A DNA stretch of 64,000 nt from Bog-950 sp046329535 (GCA_046329535.1 JAXLUN010000005.1:62001-126000); one strand, 5' to 3'; numbered from the stretch's first letter, positions 27,832 through 37,581 are shown. Notes: generated by a model not told the origin, from the letters alone. Numbers and translations are program-made.

Positions 27832-28287
27832 ATGAAAAAGAGACTTGTGTTGATCATCGCCTTGTTATATAGCCTGACTACATTTGCCCAACGGGAGAAA
27901 AACCAGATAGAAAAGGTTTGGTATAATCAGGAAAAGACCAGCAAGATAGAAGTGTACCTGGCTAAAGACGGCAAGTATTATGGTAAGGTGGTTTGGCTTA
28001 GAGAGCCCAACGATGAAGAAACTGGTAAGCCTAAACTGGATAAGGAAAATCCGGAAGAAAGATTGCGTTCAACTCCTGTTATGGGTCTGTTGATTTTAAG
28101 AGGTTTCTCTGTAGATGGATCCGATAAAAACCTATACACCGGAGGAACTGTTTATGACCCTAAAAATGGTAAAACCTACTGTGGTAAGCTGACTTTCAAA
28201 GGGTCTACTCTGGATTTAAGGGGCTTTATATGCAGTGCATCTTTCTTGGGTCGCACATCTACCTGGACTTTGGCAGAAGGGCAGTAA
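27832..28287 (+). CDS. Secreted DUF2147 protein
   Basis: A 151-residue protein with a signal peptide (MKKRLVLIIALLYSLTTFAQ). The mature part shows the DUF2147 pattern: VWYNQEKTSKIEVYLAKDGKYYGKVVWLREP (seen as three consecutive segments), LRGFSVDGSDKNLYTGGTVYDP, NGKTYCGKLTF and LDLRGFICSASFLGRTSTW. The family is a small lipocalin-like periplasmic barrel with no established function. It stands alone and ends with a terminator. Confidence 0.85.
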   Translation: MKKRLVLIIALLYSLTTFAQREKNQIEKVWYNQEKTSKIEVYLAKDGKYYGKVVWLREPNDEETGKPKLDKENPEERLRSTPVMGLLILRGFSVDGSDKNLYTGGTVYDPKNGKTYCGKLTFKGSTLDLRGFICSASFLGRTSTWTLAEGQ

Positions 28288-28311
28288 TTTGATTAGAATA
28301 AGCTGTTCAAC

Positions 28312-28345
28312 AACCGCTTCTTTACGGGAAGCGGTTATTTTTTTG
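28312..28345 (+). terminator. Terminator after the DUF2147 gene
   Basis: Perfect nine-base arms AACCGCTTC (28312-28320) and GAAGCGGTT (28328-28336) with a seven-base loop, followed by a run of T. Confidence 0.88.
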
Positions 28346-28449
28346 TCCTTTGAACTGAACGGCAATTGCAGTTTTGTTATTAATGAATGGAGTAGATTAA
28401 ACCGGATTAATTCATTCCATAATAACTTTACAACCCTGAAAAAATAGAA

Positions 28450-29781
28450 ATGCTGAAAAAATATTTGGTGATTGGTGTTTGCGTTGGTTTTGTGGCCATT
28501 ATGGGATATTGGGGCGTTCAGTTAGTGAATGAATTCACCGGTATGACTAAGCCTAGAGTAACTGTGGAAGAGGAAATGGAGCCATTAATAAAATATGGCT
28601 TAAATCTGAACGAGTTTAAGGTGCTTAATCATGTGGTAAAGCGGGATGAGTTATTTGCCGATATTTTTACCAAATACAAGGTTACATATCAGGCGGTTAA
28701 CTTTTTTGTTAATGCTTCCAGAGAGGTACTAAATCTAAACAAAATAAAGGCTGGTAATTGCTTTACCGTTTTATGTAAGAAGGAAGGGGCTTCTTTGATT
28801 CCTAAAAAGCTCATTTATGAGGAGAGTAAGGTGAATTATGTAGTGTTTAATCTGGATGACTCACTCTATATGTATCGCGGACAAAACTCCGTAGAAAGAA
28901 AACACCGGGAGGTAAGCGGTGTCATTCATTCTTCCTTATACGAAACACTTGAAGCTAACGATATTGATCCGGCTCTGGCAGTTCGGATGTCTGAAATTTT
29001 TGCATGGAGTGTTGATTTTTACAAAATACAGAATGGAGACCGGTTCAAAATTATTTATGATGAAGATGTTGTAGATGGTAAATCTGTGGCTATTGGTGAG
29101 ATAAGCGCTGCGCTATTCAATAGCGGTGGTAAAGATAGTTACGCATTTTACTATGCCAAGGATGCAGCACACGAGGGCGATTACTATGATGAGAATGGCA
29201 ACAGTATGAAGAAGCAGTTTCTGAAATCGCCCGTTAAATTTTCACGAATTTCTTCTCGTTTTACGATGAAACGTTTTCATCCTGTAACTAAACGCTGGAA
29301 GGCTCACTTGGGTACCGATTATGCCGCTCCTTATGGTACGCCAATTTTAGCTACAGCTGATGGAGTGGTTGAAGATGCGCAGTTTAAAGTGTTTAATGGT
29401 AACTATGTAAAAATTCGCCATAACGGGGAATTCAAAACTCAGTATCTGCATATGAGTAAAATAGCCAAGGGTATTCGCAGAGGGGCTCGTGTTAGGCAGG
29501 GGGAGATTATTGGTTATGTTGGCAGTACCGGTTTGGCTACCGGCCCACACGTTTGCTATAGATTCTGGAAAGATGGTTCACAAGTGGACCCGCTCAAGCA
29601 GAAACTAACATTCGCAGATCCGTTGCCAGCCAAATACAAATCAGACTTTTTATCCAAAACCAGCGGAGTTAAAAAAAGCATCGATGTCATATCTTACGAA
29701 GAGCATAATATAGCGAATCAAAAAAATCAGTCTTTAGCTGTAAACGATAGTGTTCAGCAACTGGTTAGAAGGTTTTTCTAG
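28450..29781 (+). CDS. M23 family peptidoglycan endopeptidase (LytM type), membrane anchored
   Basis: A 443-residue protein with one N-terminal membrane span (residues ~5-25). Residues ~55-250 match the linker and Csd3/OapA-like N-domains of these peptidases. The LytM domain has HLGTDYAAPYGTPI (zinc ligands His286, Asp290), GVVEDAQFKVFNGNYVKIRH, TQYLHMSKI and GPHVCYRFW. The usual HxH of the last motif is His367-Val-Cys369, so Cys replaces the third zinc-ligand His. The enzyme is expected to cut peptide cross-links of the wall. It converges on the PKD adhesin gene with an 11-bp gap. Confidence 0.88.
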   Translation: MLKKYLVIGVCVGFVAIMGYWGVQLVNEFTGMTKPRVTVEEEMEPLIKYGLNLNEFKVLNHVVKRDELFADIFTKYKVTYQAVNFFVNASREVLNLNKIKAGNCFTVLCKKEGASLIPKKLIYEESKVNYVVFNLDDSLYMYRGQNSVERKHREVSGVIHSSLYETLEANDIDPALAVRMSEIFAWSVDFYKIQNGDRFKIIYDEDVVDGKSVAIGEISAALFNSGGKDSYAFYYAKDAAHEGDYYDENGNSMKKQFLKSPVKFSRISSRFTMKRFHPVTKRWKAHLGTDYAAPYGTPILATADGVVEDAQFKVFNGNYVKIRHNGEFKTQYLHMSKIAKGIRRGARVRQGEIIGYVGSTGLATGPHVCYRFWKDGSQVDPLKQKLTFADPLPAKYKSDFLSKTSGVKKSIDVISYEEHNIANQKNQSLAVNDSVQQLVRRFF

Positions 29782-29792
29782 CCTAAGTCATT

Positions 29793-32700
29793 TTAACGAA
29801 CCAGTGTTACACTCCCTTTAAACAGTTTCTCGGTATAATTATTCAAATAAATAACTTTTACCAAGTAAACATATACAGCCGGATTTTGTGCAATGCCTTT
29901 ATAGGTTCCATCCCACTTGAAGTTCATGTCATTGCTTTCGTAAACTTTTTCTCCTATGCGGTTAAACAGCTGCACCTCAAATTGCTTCCAAGCTTCTTTG
30001 TTACCGAATACTTCAAAGTAATCGTTGCTTCCGTCACCGTTAGGGGTGAATACATTTGGTATAAATACTTCGTATTTGGGTACTACTATTACCTGCACAG
30101 AGGCATTCGCTAAACATCCTTTATCATCGGTAGACTGAACCTGATAAAAATAATTGTAGTAAGGCCCGGCCTCCGTAGTCTGGCAGGTAGCACAACTTAA
30201 ATAATCAGTTGGTGTCCATAACCAGGATACCGGATTCCCATTTATGGCAACCGGTGAAAGAATAACCGTTTGACCCAAGTTTATGGTGGCAATGGTATCT
30301 AGTAAGATGGTGTAAGCTGGTGGATTGATGATACTCATTGAAATACTTGCAGAGCATCCTTTAGAATCTGTAACTGTTACCGAATAAGCTCCCGCATTAA
30401 GTTGAGAAGCAATAGCTGTATTGCCTCCATTATTCCATATATAACTATAAGCAGGTGTACCATTAGATGCGATGATTGTAATGGATGCATCGTTATATCC
30501 GAAACAGGTAACAGGAGTTGAAGCGGTATCAATCTGTAACTGAGAGGGCTCATTGATTGTAAAGGTTCCGCTAGCTGTACATGTATTTGCATCTGTAAAG
30601 GTGACCTGATAATTTCCTTGCGTAAGCGAACCGGCTGTAGCGGATGCAGTGCCGTTGCTCCAGTTATAACTGAACGGAGTAGCTCCGATAACAGGAGTGA
30701 GCTGAATACTTCCATCATTCCCGCCAAAACATAATACATCCTGAACGGATGATGTAACGGTGGGCAGAACAAAAACTTCTACTTGCTGAGTGCTTGTATC
30801 GCTACATCCGTTTGTGAAATTAGCGATGATAGTCACCGGGTATATTCCACTGGAGGAATAAGTATACGATGGGTCTGTCAGTGTACTTGTTCCTGTTCCA
30901 TCACCAAAATTCCAGACAAACGAGTTAACAGGATAGGTAGTTATATTGGTTGTATTGGTAAAAGAGGTGCTATTATATAAACACACATCAGGAGCCGAGA
31001 ATTGGGCATTGGCTTTATCTAGTACACTAACCTGTTTGGCCACCGTATCTTTGCATCCGGCCGAGCTGGTTACTATTAACTCTACATTGTAGTTGCCTGC
31101 AGCAGAGTAAACATGATTTCCATTCTGGCTGGAAGTGGTAGTTCCATCCCCAAGATTCCATGCCCAAGCGGTAATACTGCCTACAGGTGTGGAGGCATCG
31201 GTTATCTGCATGTTGTTACCTATGCAAGGAATGGTAGAGGTAAAGTCAGCAGAAGGATTCTGATTGACGGTTATAGGTTTACTTATACTATCCCAACAAT
31301 TATTGCCGTAGTTTAATTTTAATTCAACGGTATAGTTGCCGAAAGCAGCATAGTTATGGGATGTATTTTGTTGAACAGAAGTAGTTCCATCTCCAAAATC
31401 CCAAGCAAATCCTGTAATGGTAGTATTGTATGGATTACTGGTAGCATCGGTAAATGTTGAAGCAGTGCCCTCGCATATAGCGGGAACCGTAAAGTCAATC
31501 ACCGCTCCTCTAATAACATTGATCGGATTTGAAACAGTGTCGGCACAACCTGCAGCAGTCGATGTTATTAATTGAATGGAGTAGGTGTTACTCATGGCAT
31601 ATTGATGCGATGGATTCGACCCGGTTACTGCCGCAGAGCCGTCACCGAACAGCCAACTGTGGTTCATGGTGCCGGCAGAAATAGTAGAAGTATTGTTAGG
31701 TGTCACTACATTTCCATTACAAACATCGGCTACCGTGAAAGAGGCAATCGGATTTTCGTTTACCGAAATCACTTTCGTTAAACTATCCGCACAGTTATTT
31801 CCATAGTCAAGTTTAAGCTCTGCATTGAAGGTTCCAGAGGTTGAATAAGTGTGTGATGTATTCTGAAGAGAAGAAGACGCACCATCTCCAAAATCCCAGC
31901 TATAACCATTAATGATAGTGTTATACGGGTTGGTTGTTTGGTTGGTGAAAGTGGTTGACGTACCGGCACATACAGCAGGTGCACTAAAGTCAATCAATGT
32001 TCCGCGAATAATAAGTACTGGATTTGAAACCGTATCAGCACACCCTGCAGCAGTTGATGTAATTAACTGAATGGAATAGGTGTTACTCATGGCATAGGAA
32101 TGAGATGGATTCATTCCCGTTACAGCCGCAGAGCCATCTCCGAATAACCAGCTATGGGTCATGGTGCCGGTAGAAACGGTAGAGGTATTATTAGGGATCA
32201 CTACGTTTCCATTACAAACATCACTCACCGTGAAAGATGCAGCCGGATTTTCGTTTATGGTAATCACTTTGGTTAAACTATCTGCACAGTTATTTCCGTA
32301 GTCAAGTTTAAGCTCTGCATTGAAGGTTCCAGAAGTTGAATAAGTATGTGATGTATTCTGCAGCGAAGAAGACGCACCATCTCCAAAATCCCAGCTATAA
32401 CCATTAATGGTAGTGTTATACGGGTTGGTTGTTTGGTTGGTGAAGGTGGTTGACGCACCGGCACATACAGCCGGGGCTGTAAAGTTTATCAGTGCACCTC
32501 GTATTACCCGTATGGGTTTAGTTAAAGTATCTGCGCAGGATGAATCGGATACAGCTATGAGTTGAATATTGTAATTGCCTGATTGGGCGTAAGTATGTGA
32601 AGGTGCATTACCGGTTACAATGGCAGTTCCATCACCAAAAGACCAGTTCAGATTTAAACTTCCCGAACTGACCGAAGATGTATTGGCTGGTAACGTTGTG

Positions 32701-35219
32701 CCATTGTTGCATAAGTCAGCTACCGTAAAGTCAGCAACAGGCACAGGCTTAACAAATACAGTATGTTTAACACTATCATAGCAGTTGCTTCCATAATCAA
32801 GCAGAAGGGTTACCAGATAACTGCCATCGGCAGCATAGGTATGTGAAGGGCTTAGCTGATTCGATGTAGTTCCATCGCCAAAGTCCCAGTTGTAAGATAG
32901 AATAGCCGAGCCGGAAGAGTTAAAAGTGAGGTCGTTAAATTGAGTAGCCGCACCTAAACACACATTCACACCGGCAAACTGCACGTCTGCTCCTATGTTG
33001 ATGTTATTCGGGCGGCTGATGGTATCAAAGCAACCCGGCCCGGAGGTAACCGTCAGTGAAATATTATATCCTCCTGACAAGGCGTACTCATGTGTGGGAT
33101 ATTGAGCGGTGCTAATAGGAGAACCATCTCCGAAATTCCAGGCAAAAGTCATACTGCCGCTGCTGATGGTGCTGTTGTTAACAGGGGTGAGAACACTATC
33201 GTTACAAACTCTGTTTACAATGATAGCTGCCACGGGTTTGGCATAAATGGTTACCGGTTGAGTAATGCTATCTGAACAGCCGGCCGGTGAAACAAATTTG
33301 AGTTTTACCTGATAGGTACCGCCTGCGGCATATTGATGTTGTGGAGATGCCAGACCTGAGGTTCCCCCATCGCCAAAATCCCACTGCCAGGTATACAGCG
33401 CATTCGGAATAATTTTAGATGTGTTGGTAAATACTGTTGGTGTGCCTTCACAACTGTTGCTGAAAGTAAAACCGGCTGTATCGCTGCCTACATAGATGCG
33501 GGCAGTATCGTACCCTGCGCAGGTAGCGTTAGCTGCGGTAATGGTAACAATAGTATCGTTAGGAACATTGATCGTAATACTGTTGCCCGTGGCTCCCGTA
33601 CTCCAAAGCAAACCAGACACGGCAAACTGAGAAACTGCTGAAAGCACTACTCCTGTTTGCGGAGCGCAGAATTGTGTAGGGCCATTGATAATAACATTCG
33701 GTCCGCGTACTTTTACCGTGTCTATGGTCATAGTATCGCGTTTACAAGCCGACATCAGTTCGTAGATAATAGTAATGGGATAATCGCCATAGTTGGTATA
33801 GGTATGGCCGGTATAGAATGTGCCTATGGTATGCGGAGAGCCATCTCCATAATTCCATTCAATATAGATAGTGCGTGCTGTATCGGGAGTATTTAAAGTA
33901 AGGGGTACATAATCATTTGGACAAATAATATTAGTGCTGTCATACACCGATAGAATTGGAATTTGCACTCGAACACCAGCTGCATAGCCAAACGATTCAT
34001 CATCGGCATAACCGTATACATACGCTTCAACTCCCTGTGCTGCACTAACAGTATGGTCTCCATTAGGAATAGTTAACTGAGCTGTAGAGTAGGTGGGGTT
34101 CTGAGCTGATGGGGTAAAAGAAGCGGGTGCTATAGCCGCCCCGTTCAACGTTACAGTAGGTATATCTACCGTTTTTACAACCAGGTTTAAATACCATTGA
34201 AAACCTCCAACGCTGGATGGTAAGGTATTAAAAGTAACTGTGTTAATAGATTGAGAAACGGGGCTGAGGATGATATAAAACGGGTCGCCAGATTCACCGG
34301 CATCGCAGTTATCACCTTTACTAAACTGCCCCACCGCAACATCATTATTACTGGAAATAAAATTTACAGTGCCTGAAGAAAAGTTATATGTCTGTCCGGC
34401 ATTAAGATTAATAACCGGGCCGCCATTAACGGTAATTTGGGTGCTGTTGTAATTGGCTAAAACCCGGAAATAGTCATCTGCCCTGGTCAGGTAAGGAACC
34501 GTAATAAACTCTTTGCCCCAGGAGGGTATCGGATACATTTGCTCAAAGATGTGGTCGCAATACTGACAGCCTCCTATTTCCACACAGGTGTTACCGGCAT
34601 AAACGGCTACATTTTTATTGGCACTGATGATGGTACCCGTTAAATCCAGATCGGCTTTTAATTGATATACCTGTCCGGTATCTAGCAGAATGGTGTAAGG
34701 TACTCCGGCAGTATGACCGTTTTCATTAACCGGTAAGGTAATAGTTACCGAAGTATTGGGCATAGAGGCTGCAATTAAAAACTCAGATTCACCGTCAAAA
34801 TTTCCATTGTCTTCGTAGGTTAACACGTTGTATGAAGAGCCCAATGAGTTGACCGGAAAAACCACTGTGGCATCAGATGAATAACTGCCGTAGTTTTGTG
34901 CAAACACGCTTACACAGTCGTTGGTGGTTACATGCACCGCCATTCCTACAATCTGGTCATCGGCTGTAACAAAGGCATCGGCATTGGGTACTACCACCAG
35001 GGTTGATACTCCCGGCACTACCGTAAAAGTTTGCGACCAGCCTGTAAGTGGTACAGATACTGTACCGCTGGTAGCCGTTTCGGAAGTAATCACAACTCTC
35101 AATTCCGGCACTATGAGGTTGTCCATAAAGCCAAGCCAGAAGTCTTTTCCTTTTGAAATTTGAGCGTTTGATACAATTAACGAAAGCACGAGCACTGCGA
35201 GTGCGTAGAGTTTCTTCAT
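29793..35219 (-). CDS. Giant PKD/SprB adhesin with IgGFc-binding-like N-domain and T9SS type B tail
   Basis: An 1808-residue secreted protein; signal peptide MKKLYALAVLVLSLIVSNAQ. Residues ~25-420 resemble the IgGFc-binding N-terminal module (GKDFWLGFMDN, FAQNYGSYSSDATVVFP, CQYCDHIFEQMYPI). Twelve PKD domains follow, each marked by a W-x-FGDG-like strand (for example WDFGDGASSS). Two SprB repeats come next (VLCFGGNDGSIQL and VTCFGYNDASITI), then the gliding-type sorting domain (FIPNVFTPNGDGSND, FNRIGEKVYESND). It should be exported by T9SS and attached at the surface. It is a tandem-repeat adhesin by architecture; its ligand is unknown. Confidence 0.88.
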   Translation of the reverse strand: MKKLYALAVLVLSLIVSNAQISKGKDFWLGFMDNLIVPELRVVITSETATSGTVSVPLTGWSQTFTVVPGVSTLVVVPNADAFVTADDQIVGMAVHVTTNDCVSVFAQNYGSYSSDATVVFPVNSLGSSYNVLTYEDNGNFDGESEFLIAASMPNTSVTITLPVNENGHTAGVPYTILLDTGQVYQLKADLDLTGTIISANKNVAVYAGNTCVEIGGCQYCDHIFEQMYPIPSWGKEFITVPYLTRADDYFRVLANYNSTQITVNGGPVINLNAGQTYNFSSGTVNFISSNNDVAVGQFSKGDNCDAGESGDPFYIILSPVSQSINTVTFNTLPSSVGGFQWYLNLVVKTVDIPTVTLNGAAIAPASFTPSAQNPTYSTAQLTIPNGDHTVSAAQGVEAYVYGYADDESFGYAAGVRVQIPILSVYDSTNIICPNDYVPLTLNTPDTARTIYIEWNYGDGSPHTIGTFYTGHTYTNYGDYPITIIYELMSACKRDTMTIDTVKVRGPNVIINGPTQFCAPQTGVVLSAVSQFAVSGLLWSTGATGNSITINVPNDTIVTITAANATCAGYDTARIYVGSDTAGFTFSNSCEGTPTVFTNTSKIIPNALYTWQWDFGDGGTSGLASPQHQYAAGGTYQVKLKFVSPAGCSDSITQPVTIYAKPVAAIIVNRVCNDSVLTPVNNSTISSGSMTFAWNFGDGSPISTAQYPTHEYALSGGYNISLTVTSGPGCFDTISRPNNINIGADVQFAGVNVCLGAATQFNDLTFNSSGSAILSYNWDFGDGTTSNQLSPSHTYAADGSYLVTLLLDYGSNCYDSVKHTVFVKPVPVADFTVADLCNNGTTLPANTSSVSSGSLNLNWSFGDGTAIVTGNAPSHTYAQSGNYNIQLIAVSDSSCADTLTKPIRVIRGALINFTAPAVCAGASTTFTNQTTNPYNTTINGYSWDFGDGASSSLQNTSHTYSTSGTFNAELKLDYGNNCADSLTKVITINENPAASFTVSDVCNGNVVIPNNTSTVSTGTMTHSWLFGDGSAAVTGMNPSHSYAMSNTYSIQLITSTAAGCADTVSNPVLIIRGTLIDFSAPAVCAGTSTTFTNQTTNPYNTIINGYSWDFGDGASSSLQNTSHTYSTSGTFNAELKLDYGNNCADSLTKVISVNENPIASFTVADVCNGNVVTPNNTSTISAGTMNHSWLFGDGSAAVTGSNPSHQYAMSNTYSIQLITSTAAGCADTVSNPINVIRGAVIDFTVPAICEGTASTFTDATSNPYNTTITGFAWDFGDGTTSVQQNTSHNYAAFGNYTVELKLNYGNNCWDSISKPITVNQNPSADFTSTIPCIGNNMQITDASTPVGSITAWAWNLGDGTTTSSQNGNHVYSAAGNYNVELIVTSSAGCKDTVAKQVSVLDKANAQFSAPDVCLYNSTSFTNTTNITTYPVNSFVWNFGDGTGTSTLTDPSYTYSSSGIYPVTIIANFTNGCSDTSTQQVEVFVLPTVTSSVQDVLCFGGNDGSIQLTPVIGATPFSYNWSNGTASATAGSLTQGNYQVTFTDANTCTASGTFTINEPSQLQIDTASTPVTCFGYNDASITIIASNGTPAYSYIWNNGGNTAIASQLNAGAYSVTVTDSKGCSASISMSIINPPAYTILLDTIATINLGQTVILSPVAINGNPVSWLWTPTDYLSCATCQTTEAGPYYNYFYQVQSTDDKGCLANASVQVIVVPKYEVFIPNVFTPNGDGSNDYFEVFGNKEAWKQFEVQLFNRIGEKVYESNDMNFKWDGTYKGIAQNPAVYVYLVKVIYLNNYTEKLFKGSVTLVR
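31494..32483 (-). repeat. Two tandem near-identical 495-bp units in the PKD adhesin
   Basis: Units 31989-32483 and 31494-31988 each encode 165 residues, that is two PKD domains (WDFGDGASSS then SWLFGDGSAA). A third, more diverged unit begins directly downstream in the reading direction. The exact 495-bp register was checked at the conserved Phe codon beginning each unit. Confidence 0.9.
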
Positions 35220-35318
35220 GGTTATGTCAGGTGTCAGGGTTGGGTGTTAAGAGAAAGACTAAAAATAAACAGTTTGGTTGTATTACGCCCAAAATATTTG
35301 CACAACGACACACCATAT

Positions 35319-35334
35319 TTCAACAATTGTTGAA
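35319..35334. promoter_or_regulatory. Perfect 16-bp palindrome upstream of the PKD adhesin gene
   Basis: TTCAACAATTGTTGAA is fully self-complementary and lies about 100 bp before the ATG at 35219. A TTTG-containing, AT-rich stretch follows it on the minus strand and could be the promoter. A dimeric repressor or activator site is the likely meaning. Confidence 0.5.
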
Positions 35335-35376
35335 GTAGCATAAGTTGGCTCTAAAATAGAGGCTCTTGAAGAAATG

Positions 35377-35422
35377 AAAACGGAACCTGCACTTAGCAGC
35401 AAAGTGCTGTGTTCAGGTCCCG
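35377..35422. terminator. Imperfect hairpin between OmpA-lipoprotein gene and PKD adhesin promoter
   Basis: CGGAACCTG with CACTT (35381-35394) pairs imperfectly with AAGTG and CAGGTCCCG (35402-35422). Read on the minus strand it is followed by TTTT and could terminate leftward transcription, but the next gene end on that strand is more than 13 kb away, so the role is unclear. The OmpA-type gene itself ends at 35448, just upstream in that direction, so termination of that transcript is the simplest reading. Confidence 0.4.
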
Positions 35423-35447
35423 TTCAGGAGAAATTTATTGCCAGTTA

Positions 35448-36329
35448 CTATTTACCGGCTTTGGTGGGGTCTAATAAATCATAGAACTGATTTAGCTTAG
35501 GCATAATAATAATGCGCGTTCTGCGATTGGTAGCCCGGCCTTCAGCGGTATCGTTGCCGGCCAGCGCATTGTATTCACCTCTACCGGCAGCAATGAGTTT
35601 ATTCGGGTCAATTTTATAATCATTCTGCAATACACGCACTACACTGGTGGCTCTTTTTACACTCAGGTCCCAGTTATCGGCTATGCAGGTACTGCTGATA
35701 GACTTGTTGTCGGTATAACCTTCTACCATTACTTCCACCTCGGGGCGGGTGGCAACGATAGCTGCAATTTTACCTAACACCTGTTTAGCTTTGGCTGTTA
35801 AGGTATAGCTGCCGGTGGTATAAAGCATCTTATCGCTCAGGTTAATAAACACTACGGTTTTATCTACTTTAATTTCCACATCCTGATCATCCAAACCATC
35901 TTTCAAGACCCCTTTCAGGTTAATGGCCAGTGCCAGATTGATAGAGTCTGCTTTGGTTTTGGCGGCCAGCAGCATCTGAATGTATTTATCTTTATTCTCT
36001 AACTGAGCCAGCGTTTGATTGATGTTATCGTTAGCGCTTTTGGTTAGTACGGTTAAGTCTCCGACCTGTGTCAGTTGCTTATCACGCTGTACCTTGCAGT
36101 CGGCCAGTTGGTCCTTCAATAAGTTGTTCTGTTCTTCTTTACCGCTTAGTGTATTGCGACAAATAGCCAGGTCGCTTTTACAAAGGTCGCGCTGTTCATT
36201 GCAGGCCTGTAATTGTTCTTTGGTTTTTTGTAAATCGGTTTGCAGGGCGGCATACTTTTTTTGTGTAACACACGATGCCATGACAAACGGAAGTAAGATG
36301 ATAACCAGCGGACGAACGGATATTTTCAT
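35448..36329 (-). CDS. OmpA-family lipoprotein with coiled-coil stalk
   Basis: A 293-residue lipoprotein; lipobox LLPFVMASC (Cys20). Residues ~25-125 form a predicted coiled coil with regularly spaced Cys (LQACNEQRDLCKSDLAICRN). The C-terminal ~130 residues are an OmpA-like domain: VEVMVEGYTDN, LSVKRATSVVRVL, LIAAGRGEYNAL and EGRATNRRTRIIIMP. The Asp and Arg of these motifs bind the meso-DAP of peptidoglycan, so the protein probably ties the outer membrane to the wall. Monocistronic by position. Confidence 0.9.
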   Translation of the reverse strand: MKISVRPLVIILLPFVMASCVTQKKYAALQTDLQKTKEQLQACNEQRDLCKSDLAICRNTLSGKEEQNNLLKDQLADCKVQRDKQLTQVGDLTVLTKSANDNINQTLAQLENKDKYIQMLLAAKTKADSINLALAINLKGVLKDGLDDQDVEIKVDKTVVFINLSDKMLYTTGSYTLTAKAKQVLGKIAAIVATRPEVEVMVEGYTDNKSISSTCIADNWDLSVKRATSVVRVLQNDYKIDPNKLIAAGRGEYNALAGNDTAEGRATNRRTRIIIMPKLNQFYDLLDPTKAGK

Positions 36330-36449
36330 GAAGTAAAATTTAGGGGCGAAGATAAAAAAGCCATTCTGCCCGGTTTATTATGAAACGCTTAGTTCTCCAC
36401 GTTATGATGGTTGTATTGCTTTATTATTGAACAGCAGGTAGGTTTGAGT

Positions 36450-37097
36450 TTACTTCTCTCTAATCATAAACACGGTGGCCAGTGCCAGGTGAAACTCCAT
36501 ACTTTGTATTTGTCCGTTTTCAAGGTTATAAACGTTGCGGTGCCCGTCAGAGCTTTTAAACTCGGCAGTTTTGTTATCGGTCCATTTTAAAGTATTAAAC
36601 TCGGCATCGGGCAGATAGAAGATACGCTTCAGTTTGGTGGCTTCTTGAAAATACATACTTAAATCGGTGGTGGTGGGTGTTTCGGTAAATGTGCGTGTGC
36701 CGTGGTCAGACTCTACCTGATATACCTTATTGTGAAGCGTAACCCGTGCCCAGCGTTTTAGGTTTCCGTTTTCATTTTCTTTGTGCGAGCAGGAAATCAT
36801 AATCCCGTTTTTATACCGGGCTTCAAAAGAAGAGTGATAGATTTTAGTAATCCATAATACTTTGGCCTTGGTATTAGACTCCAGTGTGTACAATTCGGTG
36901 CCATCATTTTCTTGTTGACGGGTGAGCACCATTTTACCAATGCTGGAATTAAACAGGCGGATATCAAACGTAATGGTTTGAGCTTGCGCAGCCAGGCTAC
37001 TTAAACAGCATAAAATAAGGATTGGTATAAAACCTATAACGGGCAACGGATTATGACATTGAATGAGTGAAGCAGATAGTTTGATTTTAGGTGGCAT
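36450..37097 (-). CDS. Secreted DUF6134-like protein
   Basis: 215 residues from the ATG at 37097; the frame is open further upstream but that part would overlap the whole of the DinB gene's 3' half. The signal peptide is VIGFIPILILCCLSSLAAQAQ in part (residues ~22-40). The mature part (ITFDIRLFNSSIGKMVLTR, VLWITKIYHSSFEARYKNG, TFTETPTTTDLSMYFQE) resembles DUF6134, small beta-rich proteins that may bind a lipid-like ligand. The start overlaps the end of the DinB gene by 11 bp, so the two should be translated from one mRNA. Confidence 0.65.
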   Translation of the reverse strand: MPPKIKLSASLIQCHNPLPVIGFIPILILCCLSSLAAQAQTITFDIRLFNSSIGKMVLTRQQENDGTELYTLESNTKAKVLWITKIYHSSFEARYKNGIMISCSHKENENGNLKRWARVTLHNKVYQVESDHGTRTFTETPTTTDLSMYFQEATKLKRIFYLPDAEFNTLKWTDNKTAEFKSSDGHRNVYNLENGQIQSMEFHLALATVFMIREK

Positions 37098-37581
37098 CGG
37101 CCGATGGCCCGTAAGTGCCGGGCAGCGGAACATTGAGCAGGCGCAGGTATACACCCAGCTGTGCGCGGTGATGGTACCAGTGGTTGAGGCACCAGGTGCG
37201 CACGACCTGCTCTTTGGGCAGTGAGAAAAAAACTGTTTCTCCGGCCCGCATGGTCCAGTTGTCGGGCATTTTATCATCGGGAAATGTGTTCAGCACTTCT
37301 TCGGCATTTTTAAGATTCTTATCCAGCAGGGCTATCAAATCAGCTGTATCTTTGGCTACAAAGGGTTTGTAATCGCCAGCGGCAAAATCGAGCACATCCT
37401 GCAACAGGGTAATGCCAAACCAGCTGGGTATTTCGGCCACGTGGGTGGCCAGGCGACCCAGTGTCATGCTTTTATCATGTGGTTTCCAGTCGGCTTTGTC
37501 AAAAGGTACGGCCAGTAATATTTGGCGGGTGGCAACGGCTTCCTGATTCAGTTCCTGTAAAAAGGCTTGTGCTTTAGTCAT
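37087..37581 (-). CDS. DinB-family metal-binding four-helix protein
   Basis: A 164-residue protein of the DinB/DfsB superfamily. Three His expected to bind metal are His47 (LATHVAEIP), His134 and His138 (HWYHHRAQL). The opening LLAVPFDKADWKPHDKSMTLGRL fits members common in Bacteroidota. These proteins include thiol-dependent transferases, but most have unknown substrates. It is upstream of, and overlaps, the DUF6134-like gene. Confidence 0.82.
   Translation of the reverse strand: MTKAQAFLQELNQEAVATRQILLAVPFDKADWKPHDKSMTLGRLATHVAEIPSWFGITLLQDVLDFAAGDYKPFVAKDTADLIALLDKNLKNAEEVLNTFPDDKMPDNWTMRAGETVFFSLPKEQVVRTWCLNHWYHHRAQLGVYLRLLNVPLPGTYGPSADAT

Noticed and set aside
30377..33896. Several antisense frames of 60-130 codons in the PKD adhesin gene
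   Set aside because: They mirror the repeated composition of the sense gene and recur in each repeat unit; none has a credible start or domain.
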